Origin: UBA10908 sp964608965
GTDB taxonomy: Bacteria > Bacillota > Clostridia > Peptostreptococcales > Anaerovoracaceae
NCBI GenBank assembly: GCA_964608965.1
Contig: CAZSPZ010000015.1
Location: 1 to 40,886 of the forward strand
Reading direction: 5' to 3'
Length of the DNA stretch: 40,886 nt
Shown: in pieces, positions 8,426 through 15,925 of the stretch
Numbering within the stretch: position 1 is the first letter of the stretch
Layout: every line of letters begins with the position of its first letter
Notes under the pieces: model-generated
What the model saw: only the letters and a program-made list of their open reading frames with translations
What the model was told of the DNA's origin: nothing
Database searches by the model: none
Program-made: the position numbers and the translations under genes

Positions 8426-9748
8426 CTATTCTTCTTCCTTTTCCGTCGACTTTTCCATGCCTTCTATAACGGCTTGACCATACATAAATTCAATGGCCTT
8501 GCGCATGCGTATATCCTGAACAAGATATGTCGAGTTTTCAACGTTGAAAAGTTCCTTTAATTTATCGATTTCCATGTTGTATTGTTCTGCCATGGCTTTC
8601 ATTTCGTCTTCGATATCTTCTTTCGAAGCCTCTATGTTCTCTGCGTCTGCCACTGCTTCTATGATAATCCTGGATTTGACTTTTTTCTCCGCATCCGGAG
8701 CAAGTTCCTTCCGAATATCCTCTTTAGTCTTCTGCAGATATTGACAGTAAAGGTCCAAACTCAGTCCCTGATGGGAAAGTTGCTGAGAAAACTCTTCCAA
8801 CATCTGATCCACTTGATCGTCTATCATAACCTGTGGAACGTCAAACGGGTTTTCTTCGTATATTTTTTCCATGACGGCGTTCTTTGTTTCATACTCAGAA
8901 GCTTCTGCCGCATGCTTTGCAAGTTTTGCTTTTATATCTTCTTTAAATTCTTTCAGCGTGTCAAATTCGCTGACATCCTTTGCAAATTCATCGTCCAGTG
9001 CGGGAAGCTCTTCTTCCTTTACTTCGTGAACCTTGCATTTGAAAATCGCTTCTTTGCCGGCCAGGTCTTCAGAATGATAGTCTTGGGGGAATGTTACTTT
9101 GACTTCTTTTTCTTCTCCTGCGCAGGCGCCTATAAGCTGCTCCTCGAATCCCGGTATAAACGTCTTGGATCCGAGAACAAGCGTCTGGTTTTCTGCCGTG
9201 CCGCCTTCGAACTTTTCTTCTCCGACAAAACCGGAATAATTCAAAATGACGGTATCGCCGTCCTTGGCTTTACGATCTGCCACGACCAAACGGGCATTCC
9301 TCTTTTGGAGCGCTTCCAGTTCTTTTTTTACATCGTCGGCTTTCACCTTATGTTCGATTTTCTTTATTTTTACGCCCTTGTATTTCTTTACTTGAACCTC
9401 AGGAGCTACGGTGACTTTTATCGTGACGCTGAAATCCTTGCCTCTTTGTATCTTCTCTTCGCCGAAATCAAGGGAGGGCTTATCTACAGGATTTAATTTT
9501 AAAGACGCCAATGCTTCCGGGTAGCTTTTACGGAATAATTCATCCAGCGCATCCTCGAAGAAAATATCCTCGCCGAACTTTGCTTCTATCATTTTCTTGG
9601 GCGCTTTGCCTTTTCGAAAGCCGTCCACGACGAACTTTCCTCTTTGGGCTTTATAAGCCTGGTCTATCGCTGCATCGAAATCCTCTGCGTTAAAAGCCAT
9701 CGTAAACGTGGCTTCGTTTTTTTCCTTACTGACTAAAACGGGTATCAT
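8426..9748 (-). CDS. tig: Trigger factor, ribosome-associated chaperone and peptidyl-prolyl isomerase
   Basis: Trigger factor binds the ribosome exit tunnel and folds nascent chains. The 440-residue protein has the N-terminal ribosome-binding domain with the signature GFRKGKAPKKMIE (the family GFRxGKxP loop), a central FKBP-like domain marked by GDTVILNYSGFVGEEKFEGG, and a helical C-terminal chaperone domain ending in an acidic tail. The ATG at 9748 was chosen over the upstream in-frame start at 9778 because AGGAGG lies seven bases before it. It is the first gene of the tig-clpP-clpX-lon-engB operon, with a good promoter at 9785-9813. Confidence 0.97.
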   Translation of the reverse strand: MIPVLVSKEKNEATFTMAFNAEDFDAAIDQAYKAQRGKFVVDGFRKGKAPKKMIEAKFGEDIFFEDALDELFRKSYPEALASLKLNPVDKPSLDFGEEKIQRGKDFSVTIKVTVAPEVQVKKYKGVKIKKIEHKVKADDVKKELEALQKRNARLVVADRKAKDGDTVILNYSGFVGEEKFEGGTAENQTLVLGSKTFIPGFEEQLIGACAGEEKEVKVTFPQDYHSEDLAGKEAIFKCKVHEVKEEELPALDDEFAKDVSEFDTLKEFKEDIKAKLAKHAAEASEYETKNAVMEKIYEENPFDVPQVMIDDQVDQMLEEFSQQLSHQGLSLDLYCQYLQKTKEDIRKELAPDAEKKVKSRIIIEAVADAENIEASKEDIEDEMKAMAEQYNMEIDKLKELFNVENSTYLVQDIRMRKAIEFMYGQAVIEGMEKSTEKEEE

Positions 9749-9784
9749 AATAGTTCCTCCTAATTCTGCCAAATGCAATGTTGA

Positions 9785-9813
9785 ATTATATCATATAAAG
9801 CAAATGTTGACAA
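9785..9813 (-). promoter_or_regulatory. Sigma-A promoter of the tig-clpP-clpX-lon operon
   Basis: On the minus strand TTGTCA (9813-9808) and TATAAT (9790-9785) are separated by exactly 17 bases, with a TGA just before the -10 giving an extended -10 (TGNTATAAT). The tig ATG follows about 37 bases downstream of the -10. No CIRCE or CtsR operator was recognised beside it. Confidence 0.8.
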
Positions 9814-9833
9814 GCAAAGAACAAACCGGTTTC

Positions 9834-10580
9834 CTACAGTATGATTCTTTGACATACTCTTTCGTCCATATTGTCCAAATGCTCATGATTGGGGTACACT
9901 TTAATGTCGATCGGCTTTGGTTCTCCTATGTATTTTATCTTGCCGTTGTTCACCGTAAACGGCCGACCGTGACCGGGTACAATCAAGTCTGCGACAGGAG
10001 GGATTTTTTTGTAGCTTTCCAAGCCGAGGGCTCCGTCATATATTGCGTACGGGGGAATGTTGTGCGTATAGTCAAAAGCATTCTTGACGGCGTCTCCGGT
10101 AAAGACAACGCGTTCTTCTTCCAGGACAAGGCCCGAAACGCCCGGTGTGTGACCGGGGAGTGCTATCACTTTCACTCCTTTGGATATTTCGTCTCCCTCT
10201 TTAATAACCGTAAACTGATTCTGGAAATACTTTATTGTTGCATAAGGAACATAGGGATCGTTGTAGTTTTTGTATTCACCGGAAAGCACATAGTCCAACT
10301 CTCTTCCCGATACGAATATCTGCGCATGGTCAAAGAGTTCTATATTGCAGCAATGATCATAATGCAAATGAGAAATGAACACAGTATCGATACTGTTTAT
10401 ATCGATTTTCATTTTTTTAAGCTCAGCCCATAATTCTTCTCTGTCATCGTTTGATCCTGTATCGAATAAGATGGTCTTATTTTCCGTATAGATGATACTG
10501 ATGTTGCACCATCCCAAAGCGCCTCGATTTGAGCTGGCGCCGATGGCAGGCATAATAATTTCAAATGTATTCTTTTTCAA
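9834..10580 (-). CDS. Metallo-beta-lactamase-fold hydrolase
   Basis: This is a 248-residue cytosolic protein of the metallo-beta-lactamase fold. The zinc-binding HLHYDH motif is at residues 71-76; later ligands appear in LPGHTPGVSG, FTGDAVKN and VPGHGRPF. The overall layout resembles the lactonase-like branch (N-acyl homoserine lactonase and related enzymes), but the substrate cannot be told. Translation most likely starts at a TTG at 10580, eight bases after GGAGG; there is no ATG in a better position. It lies 12 bases after the radical SAM gene and closes a four-gene minus-strand cluster. Confidence 0.85.
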   Translation of the reverse strand: MKKNTFEIIMPAIGASSNRGALGWCNISIIYTENKTILFDTGSNDDREELWAELKKMKIDINSIDTVFISHLHYDHCCNIELFDHAQIFVSGRELDYVLSGEYKNYNDPYVPYATIKYFQNQFTVIKEGDEISKGVKVIALPGHTPGVSGLVLEEERVVFTGDAVKNAFDYTHNIPPYAIYDGALGLESYKKIPPVADLIVPGHGRPFTVNNGKIKYIGEPKPIDIKVYPNHEHLDNMDERVCQRIIL

Positions 10581-10592
10581 TGAATCGTCCTC

Positions 10593-11441
10593 CTACATTG
10601 ATGCTTGTGAGAGCAGATAGTTTGCGGCAGTCAATATCAGCTGCTTCTGCTCGGGCAAATTGCCTTGTAACGTATATTTATCGAGGACAGTGGTATCCTC
10701 GAAGAGGCAATCGCAAACCGTTAAATTCCCAAGGAGCAAAACCATCTCCTGCAAAACTTCCATCGGGGTCATTTGATCGAAATCCCCTCGCTTCCATTCT
10801 TTGTACAGAGGAGTTCCTTCGAAAAGCGTTAATTTTAAACACCAAATATTCTTCGGCCGGGTTTTGTTCAACAAGCGGGCGGTCTCGACTGCATGCAATT
10901 TTGAGTATTGCCGGCCTCCAAGCCCAAGAACGACCGTCACATAATATTCGATTCGTGCGATGTCCAGTTTTCTGAAAGCCTCGAGCATCTGCTGCGAAGT
11001 GATCCCTTTTCCCCGGGCAACCAATATGGAATCACAGCCTGATTCAACCCCGATATGAAGCGCCGTCAATCCTGCCTCTTTAAGCAGGGACAACTCTTCT
11101 TCCGTTTTGGACAAAACATCGTCTATTCGGGCATACATGGCAAAAGATTTTACGAAAGGCATAGAAGCTTTTACCTGTCTGAAAATGTCCAGCAAACGCG
11201 CGGCGGAAAGTACAAATGAATTCTCGCCCAGAAGAAACACTCTTTCCTCTTTGGGATAAAGCGCTGCCAGCCCCTTTATGTTGTCATGAATCTGCGCTTC
11301 GCTTAAAATCTGAAAAGCATCCTTGGCAAAATCGCAAAATGTACATTTTCCCCAGCTGCAGCCCAACGCCACTTCCAATGGGGCGCTCTTCTCTTCGCGG
11401 GGAGGAATATAAATCGTATCGTGGGTGTAAATCCTATCCAT
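10593..11441 (-). CDS. Radical SAM protein with CX4CX2C cluster motif
   Basis: The 282-residue protein carries its cluster-binding cysteines at 28, 33 and 36 in GCSWGKCTFCDF, spaced CX4CX2C rather than the classical CX3CX2C. This spacing is known from a large branch of radical SAM proteins with GC(4)CTFC motifs. The core partial TIM barrel follows, including the Elp3/MiaB-type strand ALHIGVESGCDSIL and a glycine-rich VVLGLGG segment. No extra iron-sulfur domain, TRAM or B12-binding domain is seen. The reaction is unknown. It is downstream of a PLP enzyme gene and upstream of a metallo-beta-lactamase-fold hydrolase in an apparent operon. Confidence 0.82.
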   Translation of the reverse strand: MDRIYTHDTIYIPPREEKSAPLEVALGCSWGKCTFCDFAKDAFQILSEAQIHDNIKGLAALYPKEERVFLLGENSFVLSAARLLDIFRQVKASMPFVKSFAMYARIDDVLSKTEEELSLLKEAGLTALHIGVESGCDSILVARGKGITSQQMLEAFRKLDIARIEYYVTVVLGLGGRQYSKLHAVETARLLNKTRPKNIWCLKLTLFEGTPLYKEWKRGDFDQMTPMEVLQEMVLLLGNLTVCDCLFEDTTVLDKYTLQGNLPEQKQLILTAANYLLSQASM

Positions 11442-11457
11442 CTACATCAACCGTATT

Positions 11458-12648
11458 TCAGCACATGTGATTTGCCATGGCGGACTGCAATCTTTTCATC
11501 GCTTCCTGCACAGTGGCAAAGGGACAAGCCAAATTCATCCGCATGTGAGCCGTATACGCGGGATCGAATTCTGTGCCTTCCGATAAGTCCAAATGGGCTT
11601 TTTTAATCAAGAATTCCTTGAGTTCCTCTCCGTGCATTCCTGTCCGGGTAAAATCCAGCAAGATAAGATACGTTCCCTGCGGGCATATCGTGCTGACGCC
11701 TTTTATGTTTTTATTGATAAAATCCGCGGCATACCTGACATTTTTCTCCATGTATGCAACGACCGCATCCAGCCATGCCTCGCAATCCGCATCGCTGTAT
11801 AAAGTCTCCACAGCAATCGTTCCGAACGTAGTGTCCAAATTCATAGCCCAAGTGCCAAGCACTTTCCGATAGCGGGCCATCAAGTCTGCATCGGGGATGA
11901 TGACGGACGCAGTCATCAATCCGCCCACATTGAAAGACTTATTAGGCGACATCAGTGTTACGCTATGATTTTCCATGCCAGGAATCTTGCCAAAGGGCGT
12001 GTGTATATTAGGCTTATAAACAATATCGCAGTGTACTTCGTCGGATATGGCCGTCATGTTGTATTGAGCGCAAATCTCCCCTAAGCGATTCAACTCTTCT
12101 GTTGTCCAAACTCTGCCCGTAGGATTGTGAGGCGAACAAAAAACCATCACTTTAATATTATTTTTTTTGACAAGCTCTTCGAACAGTTCAAAATCCATAT
12201 GATATCCGTCTTCGGTTAATTGAAGAGGGCATTGAATCAATTGACGTCCCATATCTTTTACCGCGCCATAAAGGGAATCATAATTAGGCATATGCATGAT
12301 GACCGGATCTCCGGGCTTCGTTAGAATGTCCAATAGTATCGTGACGGCGGGAATCACTCCCGGAGGGCAATAGCAAAGCCACTCTTTTTTAACAGTCCAA
12401 CCAAAACGTCTGGAGAGCCAGTTTTGCATGATGTCGTAATATTGCGCGCCTCGTTTCGTATAACCCATAATGCCATGTTCAATACGTTTTCCAAGTGCAT
12501 CCAGCATAGGTTGCGGGCACTTAAAATCCATATCGGCAACCCACATAGGCAACACATCTTCTTCCCCTAAATTCCGGTCAATGCTATCCCACTTGTAGGA
12601 CAGTGTGTTTCGTCTGTTGATTGGTGTGTCAAAATCAAATTCTGCCAT
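11458..12648 (-). CDS. patB: MalY/PatB-family PLP-dependent C-S lyase (cystathionine beta-lyase type)
   Basis: A fold-type I PLP enzyme of 396 residues in the MalY/PatB group, which splits cystathionine or related C-S bonds. Features are the N-terminal family signature RRNTLSYKWD, the VLPMWVADMDF segment, CSPHNPTGRVW, the SDEVHCDIVY aspartate that contacts the PLP ring nitrogen, and the Schiff-base lysine in MSPNKSFNVGG. The ATG at 12648 was chosen because AAGGAG is six bases upstream; the frame stays open further upstream inside malQ. The malQ stop codon lies between the ribosome site and this start, so translation of the two is probably coupled. Escherichia coli MalY also modulates maltose regulation, so the malQ neighbour is suggestive but not proof. 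Confidence 0.9.
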   Translation of the reverse strand: MAEFDFDTPINRRNTLSYKWDSIDRNLGEEDVLPMWVADMDFKCPQPMLDALGKRIEHGIMGYTKRGAQYYDIMQNWLSRRFGWTVKKEWLCYCPPGVIPAVTILLDILTKPGDPVIMHMPNYDSLYGAVKDMGRQLIQCPLQLTEDGYHMDFELFEELVKKNNIKVMVFCSPHNPTGRVWTTEELNRLGEICAQYNMTAISDEVHCDIVYKPNIHTPFGKIPGMENHSVTLMSPNKSFNVGGLMTASVIIPDADLMARYRKVLGTWAMNLDTTFGTIAVETLYSDADCEAWLDAVVAYMEKNVRYAADFINKNIKGVSTICPQGTYLILLDFTRTGMHGEELKEFLIKKAHLDLSEGTEFDPAYTAHMRMNLACPFATVQEAMKRLQSAMANHMC

Positions 12649-12650
12649 TT

Positions 12651-14141
12651 TCATCTCCTTGTCCGACTTCTTCCGTATATTTTTGTTGTGAAAGCGATTT
12701 CTTTTGCAAGTTGATTGGTAAGCAAACCCGGAGATAAACGCCATTTCCAGTTGCCGCAAGCCGTTCCGGGCGTATTCATCCTGGCTGAGTCGTCAAGATT
12801 CAGCCAGTCCTGCATCGGTGCAATAAACAGTTGTGACGGGCAGGCCATACCGCCTCGAATGAATCCTTTGACATAGCCTTCTTTTTCGTTCAATCCCAAA
12901 TAGCGTTCAGCTAGTGCGACATCTTTCTTTAAGCCTTGAGAAAACCATCCGCAAACCGTCGTATTGTCATGCGTTCCGGTGTAGCACACACTATGCTGTG
13001 TATAAGTATGGGGCGCGCTTCGCTCCGGCTTGGAGGCATCGAAGGAAAATTGCATAACTTTCATGCCCGGCAACCCGGAAGCTGCGACAAAGTCCATGAC
13101 TTCTTTTGACAAGAGGCCCAAATCTTCTGCGATAATTTCCATTTCGGGGAAATTGCTTTTCATGACTTCGACAAATTCCATGCCGGGGCCTTTCAGCCAC
13201 TTTCCCTTTCGCGCGTTGCAGGATCCTGCCGGCACGGTCCAATAATCATAGAGCCCGCGAAAGTGATCGATGCGAATGGTATCTGCAAACTTCGCGGCGG
13301 ATTTTATTCGTGAAAGCCACCAAGTATAAGAAGTTCGTTTATGCGCAGGCCAGTGATACACTGGGTTTCCCCATAGCTGACCGTCCTCGGAAAAGTAATC
13401 GGGAGGAACTCCGGCAACCCACTTGGGGTGATATTGGCGATCTAAAGCAAAAAGCGAAGGATTTACCCATACATCCACCGAATCCAGGGCAACATAGATA
13501 GGTACATCTCCGATTATTTTTATGCCGAGGCTGTTGACATATTCTTTCAGGGCCTTCCATTGAGTAAAAAAAAGATATTGAACATATGTGTAAAATTCAA
13601 TTTCCTCCCTCAATTCTATCCTGTATCGTTCAAGAACATCCGCTCGCCTGCATCGAACATCCTGCGGCCATTCCTGCCAGGATGCTCCGTCAAACTCGTC
13701 TTTCAACGCCATAAAAAGCCCATAGTCAGGCAGCCACGAATCGTTTTGCAATGCAAATGCTTCGACTGAATCTTTTGCCGTCGAATACCCTCTCGTATAC
13801 GCTTTTTTCAACACGTCCATGCGCTGGTCAAAAAGCTTTTCGTAGCAGACAATAGAATCGCTGTCGCCCCAAGAAAGAGTACTTACATCATTATAGTGGA
13901 GAAGCCCGTCGTCGACAAGCATATCGAGGTCGATAAAGTATGGATTGCCTGCATGCGTGGAAAAGGATTGGTAAGGAGAATCCCCGTAACCTGTAGGTCC
14001 CATAGGTAACATTTGCCAATAACTTTGTCCTGCTTTCCGCAGAAAGTCGGCAAATTCGAAAGCGCTTTTTCCCATGGTTCCGATCCCGTATTTTGACGGC
14101 AAAGAAAATATGGGCATGATGATTCCACTGCTTCTTTTCAT
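12651..14141 (-). CDS. malQ: 4-alpha-glucanotransferase (amylomaltase, GH77)
   Basis: MalQ transfers maltodextrin chains between glucans in glycogen or maltose metabolism. The 496-residue length is typical of the short bacterial GH77 enzymes. The N-terminal motif GIIMPIFSLPSKYGIGTMG, the nucleophile aspartate in IRIDHFRGL, the acid/base glutamate in IIAEDLG and the third carboxylate in YTGTHDNTTVCGW are all present. AAAGGAG precedes the ATG at 14141. It is the first gene of a minus-strand cluster and is divergent from the CYTH gene. No glycogen phosphorylase or maltose transporter is nearby. Confidence 0.96.
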   Translation of the reverse strand: MKRSSGIIMPIFSLPSKYGIGTMGKSAFEFADFLRKAGQSYWQMLPMGPTGYGDSPYQSFSTHAGNPYFIDLDMLVDDGLLHYNDVSTLSWGDSDSIVCYEKLFDQRMDVLKKAYTRGYSTAKDSVEAFALQNDSWLPDYGLFMALKDEFDGASWQEWPQDVRCRRADVLERYRIELREEIEFYTYVQYLFFTQWKALKEYVNSLGIKIIGDVPIYVALDSVDVWVNPSLFALDRQYHPKWVAGVPPDYFSEDGQLWGNPVYHWPAHKRTSYTWWLSRIKSAAKFADTIRIDHFRGLYDYWTVPAGSCNARKGKWLKGPGMEFVEVMKSNFPEMEIIAEDLGLLSKEVMDFVAASGLPGMKVMQFSFDASKPERSAPHTYTQHSVCYTGTHDNTTVCGWFSQGLKKDVALAERYLGLNEKEGYVKGFIRGGMACPSQLFIAPMQDWLNLDDSARMNTPGTACGNWKWRLSPGLLTNQLAKEIAFTTKIYGRSRTRR

Positions 14142-14190
14142 TGTGCTCCTTTCTTAATTGGATCCCTTACATTATATAATAAATCGCTTG

Positions 14191-14219
14191 CAAAAACTAT
14201 ACTTGGGTGGTAGTATAAT
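14191..14219 (+). promoter_or_regulatory. Probable promoter of the CYTH gene in the malQ/CYTH divergent region
   Basis: A perfect TATAAT lies at 14214-14219, 27 bases before the CYTH start, with a poor -35. On the other strand of the same 104-base region another TATAAT (14180-14175 on the minus strand) faces malQ, also with a weak -35. The region thus holds back-to-back promoters that may need an activator. Confidence 0.45.
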
Positions 14220-14245
14220 GCCTGCATCTGAAGAAAGAGGACTCA

Positions 14246-14878
14246 ATGGAATCGGAAATGAAATATAGGATAGAGGACCGGGAAATGGCAGATGCCATTT
14301 GGGATGACGAATGTCTGTTATCCATAGCGGATCCTTCTTCCCGTGAAAAATTGGTCATGAAAGCAGTTTATTTTGACACTGAAGACCATATATTATCAAA
14401 GAATAACATGGCGTTTCGCGTTCGAGTGGAAGGGGAAAGAGTCTTTGCAACTCTAAAATGGGGCGGGCACAGTTCTAACGGTTTTCACGAGAGAGAGGAA
14501 ATCAATGTACCGGTCAGCGGTGAAGAGTACTTTATCAATCCGCCGAAGGACCTTTTTTCCGAGAGCGACGATGGACAGGTCGTCCTTGCGCTGATCGGCG
14601 AAAAACCCCTGCTCAATATTCTGGAGACTCGTTATTTGCGGCGCAGAATGAGAGTCGACCTGAACGACAGCCTTATGGAAATCGCGATCGATACCGGCAG
14701 TATCGTTACAGACCTTGGCGAAGAGCCGATATTGGAACTTGAAATCGAACTGTTTGCAGGCGATATGGCGGGAATCCATGATTTGGGGAATAAGCTCTCT
14801 AAAAAATACAATTTAGTTCCCGAAAACCGCTCAAAATTAGCACGGGGACTGGCATTGCTCCGATACAGCGGTGAATAA
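14246..14878 (+). CDS. CYTH-domain (triphosphate tunnel) protein
   Basis: A 210-residue single-domain protein of the CYTH/triphosphate tunnel fold, whose members hydrolyse inorganic triphosphate, thiamine triphosphate or other phosphoanhydrides using metal ions. The N-terminal signature ESEMKYRI corresponds to the family ExExK motif, and conserved acidic and basic strand residues follow in VYFDTEDHIL, FRVRVEGERVFATLKWGG, LRRRMRVDL and EPILELEIELF. No CHAD domain is fused. It has GAGG five bases before the ATG and a strong terminator directly downstream, so it is a single-gene unit. The exact substrate is unknown. Confidence 0.85.
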   Translation: MESEMKYRIEDREMADAIWDDECLLSIADPSSREKLVMKAVYFDTEDHILSKNNMAFRVRVEGERVFATLKWGGHSSNGFHEREEINVPVSGEEYFINPPKDLFSESDDGQVVLALIGEKPLLNILETRYLRRRMRVDLNDSLMEIAIDTGSIVTDLGEEPILELEIELFAGDMAGIHDLGNKLSKKYNLVPENRSKLARGLALLRYSGE

Positions 14879-14909
14879 GTTTTAAAATGCACAATCTTTG
14901 ATACTTAAA

Positions 14910-14937
14910 GGCACGATGGAAACATCGTGCCTTTTTT
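14910..14937 (+). terminator. Intrinsic terminator after the CYTH gene
   Basis: A 9-base-pair stem (GGCACGATG / CATCGTGCC) with a GAAA loop is followed by TTTTTT. On the minus strand the same hairpin is followed only by TTTAAG, so it may act weakly for the TIM-barrel gene ending at 14954. Confidence 0.92.
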
Positions 14938-14953
14938 ATATCTGCCGACCGGC

Positions 14954-15925
14954 TTATATTTTATTTTCCCCGTTTAAAGCATCGCTTTGCTGTTTCAGAT
15001 AACGCAGGTGCTCGCTTCGATTTCGCGATATAAACTCGTAAACCAAATATTCCGGCGCAATGCGGTCAATAAGGCCTTTGACACCCGGGCAGGTAAAAGG
15101 TTGATGAAGATCAACCTGCAGCACATGGTCTAAAAGCTGCCACTGGCGCTTTGAATAGTCGCTTTCCAGAAGGGGCGGGTCAGAAATAATACGCTGTTCA
15201 TATTCACCTGTTATAGATTGGTTCAGGTGGATTCCTCTGATTTGCTCCGTCAACTTCCCGTGCCGATCCAGCTGCCTTTTGATATAATCCAGTCCCTCTT
15301 GCTGATTCCGGATTCCGCGATTTGTATGAAAAAGATGGCCTGTATCCAACATAATTCCTTTGTTTTTATATTCTATTCCATCCAGCAGCCGCTGTGTAAC
15401 AGCGGGGTCTGTGAAATCCAAACCCGGATACCAGAGATTTTCTAAAAGGAGCGCAGGTCCGTCGCTGACATTTTTAAAAAGCTGATTGAGCAGTTGGCAC
15501 GTAGCATCCACGACATCCCGGCTGCTGTGCCGAAAACGCCGTGTATATACTTCTTCCGTGGAACAATCCGATACATGAAAAACCAAGTATTCCGCACCGT
15601 ATTGTCTTGCAGCATCCAGGTCTTTTCGAAATCTTCGCAATAATGCGGATGCATCGGAACCGCCATAGTATGCTTCGAGATTTTCAAGGTTACCAAATTC
15701 CTCGAGCAATGCGCTTTCATCTCCGCGCCAAAAGTCCAGCCAATAGGCGAAAAAACTCATGTGCACGCCTTTCACCTGCTCCGGCAAGACAACGCCTCGG
15801 GCATCGGTATCATAGCACATCAATTCAAGACCATCAAAACCAAGAAGATCGGAAGACAATTCTGCGCTGTCTTTATAGCGGCATAAATCATCCGCGTCTA
15901 TTGTCAGATTAAATAGTGTTTTCAT
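14954..15925 (-). CDS. TIM-barrel protein of the sugar phosphate isomerase/epimerase (AP endonuclease 2-like) superfamily
   Basis: The 323-residue protein reads as a xylose isomerase-like TIM barrel. Strand-end motifs carrying likely metal ligands are YLVFHVSDCS, ALLLENLWYPG, GIMLDTGHLFH and IRGIHLNQS, with E, D and H residues in the expected order. No signal peptide is seen, so it is cytosolic. The substrate is not known. Its ATG lies inside the last codons of the upstream SLH/DUF4430 gene (17-base overlap), which places it in the second cobalamin-riboswitch unit and suggests a link to B12-dependent or B12-replacing metabolism, though this is only positional evidence. Confidence 0.72.
   Translation of the reverse strand: MKTLFNLTIDADDLCRYKDSAELSSDLLGFDGLELMCYDTDARGVVLPEQVKGVHMSFFAYWLDFWRGDESALLEEFGNLENLEAYYGGSDASALLRRFRKDLDAARQYGAEYLVFHVSDCSTEEVYTRRFRHSSRDVVDATCQLLNQLFKNVSDGPALLLENLWYPGLDFTDPAVTQRLLDGIEYKNKGIMLDTGHLFHTNRGIRNQQEGLDYIKRQLDRHGKLTEQIRGIHLNQSITGEYEQRIISDPPLLESDYSKRQWQLLDHVLQVDLHQPFTCPGVKGLIDRIAPEYLVYEFISRNRSEHLRYLKQQSDALNGENKI

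Noticed and set aside
8582..9496. Open frame of 304 codons on the plus strand
   Set aside because: It runs antisense to tig, is rich in Phe/Cys without domain features, and has no ribosome site; it is a shadow of the tig codon pattern.
9708..10433. Open frame of 241 codons on the plus strand
   Set aside because: Antisense to the metallo-beta-lactamase-fold gene, which has clear catalytic motifs.
11100..11300. Unusual CX4CX2C spacing in the radical SAM gene as a new family
   Set aside because: This spacing is known in a large radical SAM branch with GC(4)CTFC motifs, so it is not novel by itself.
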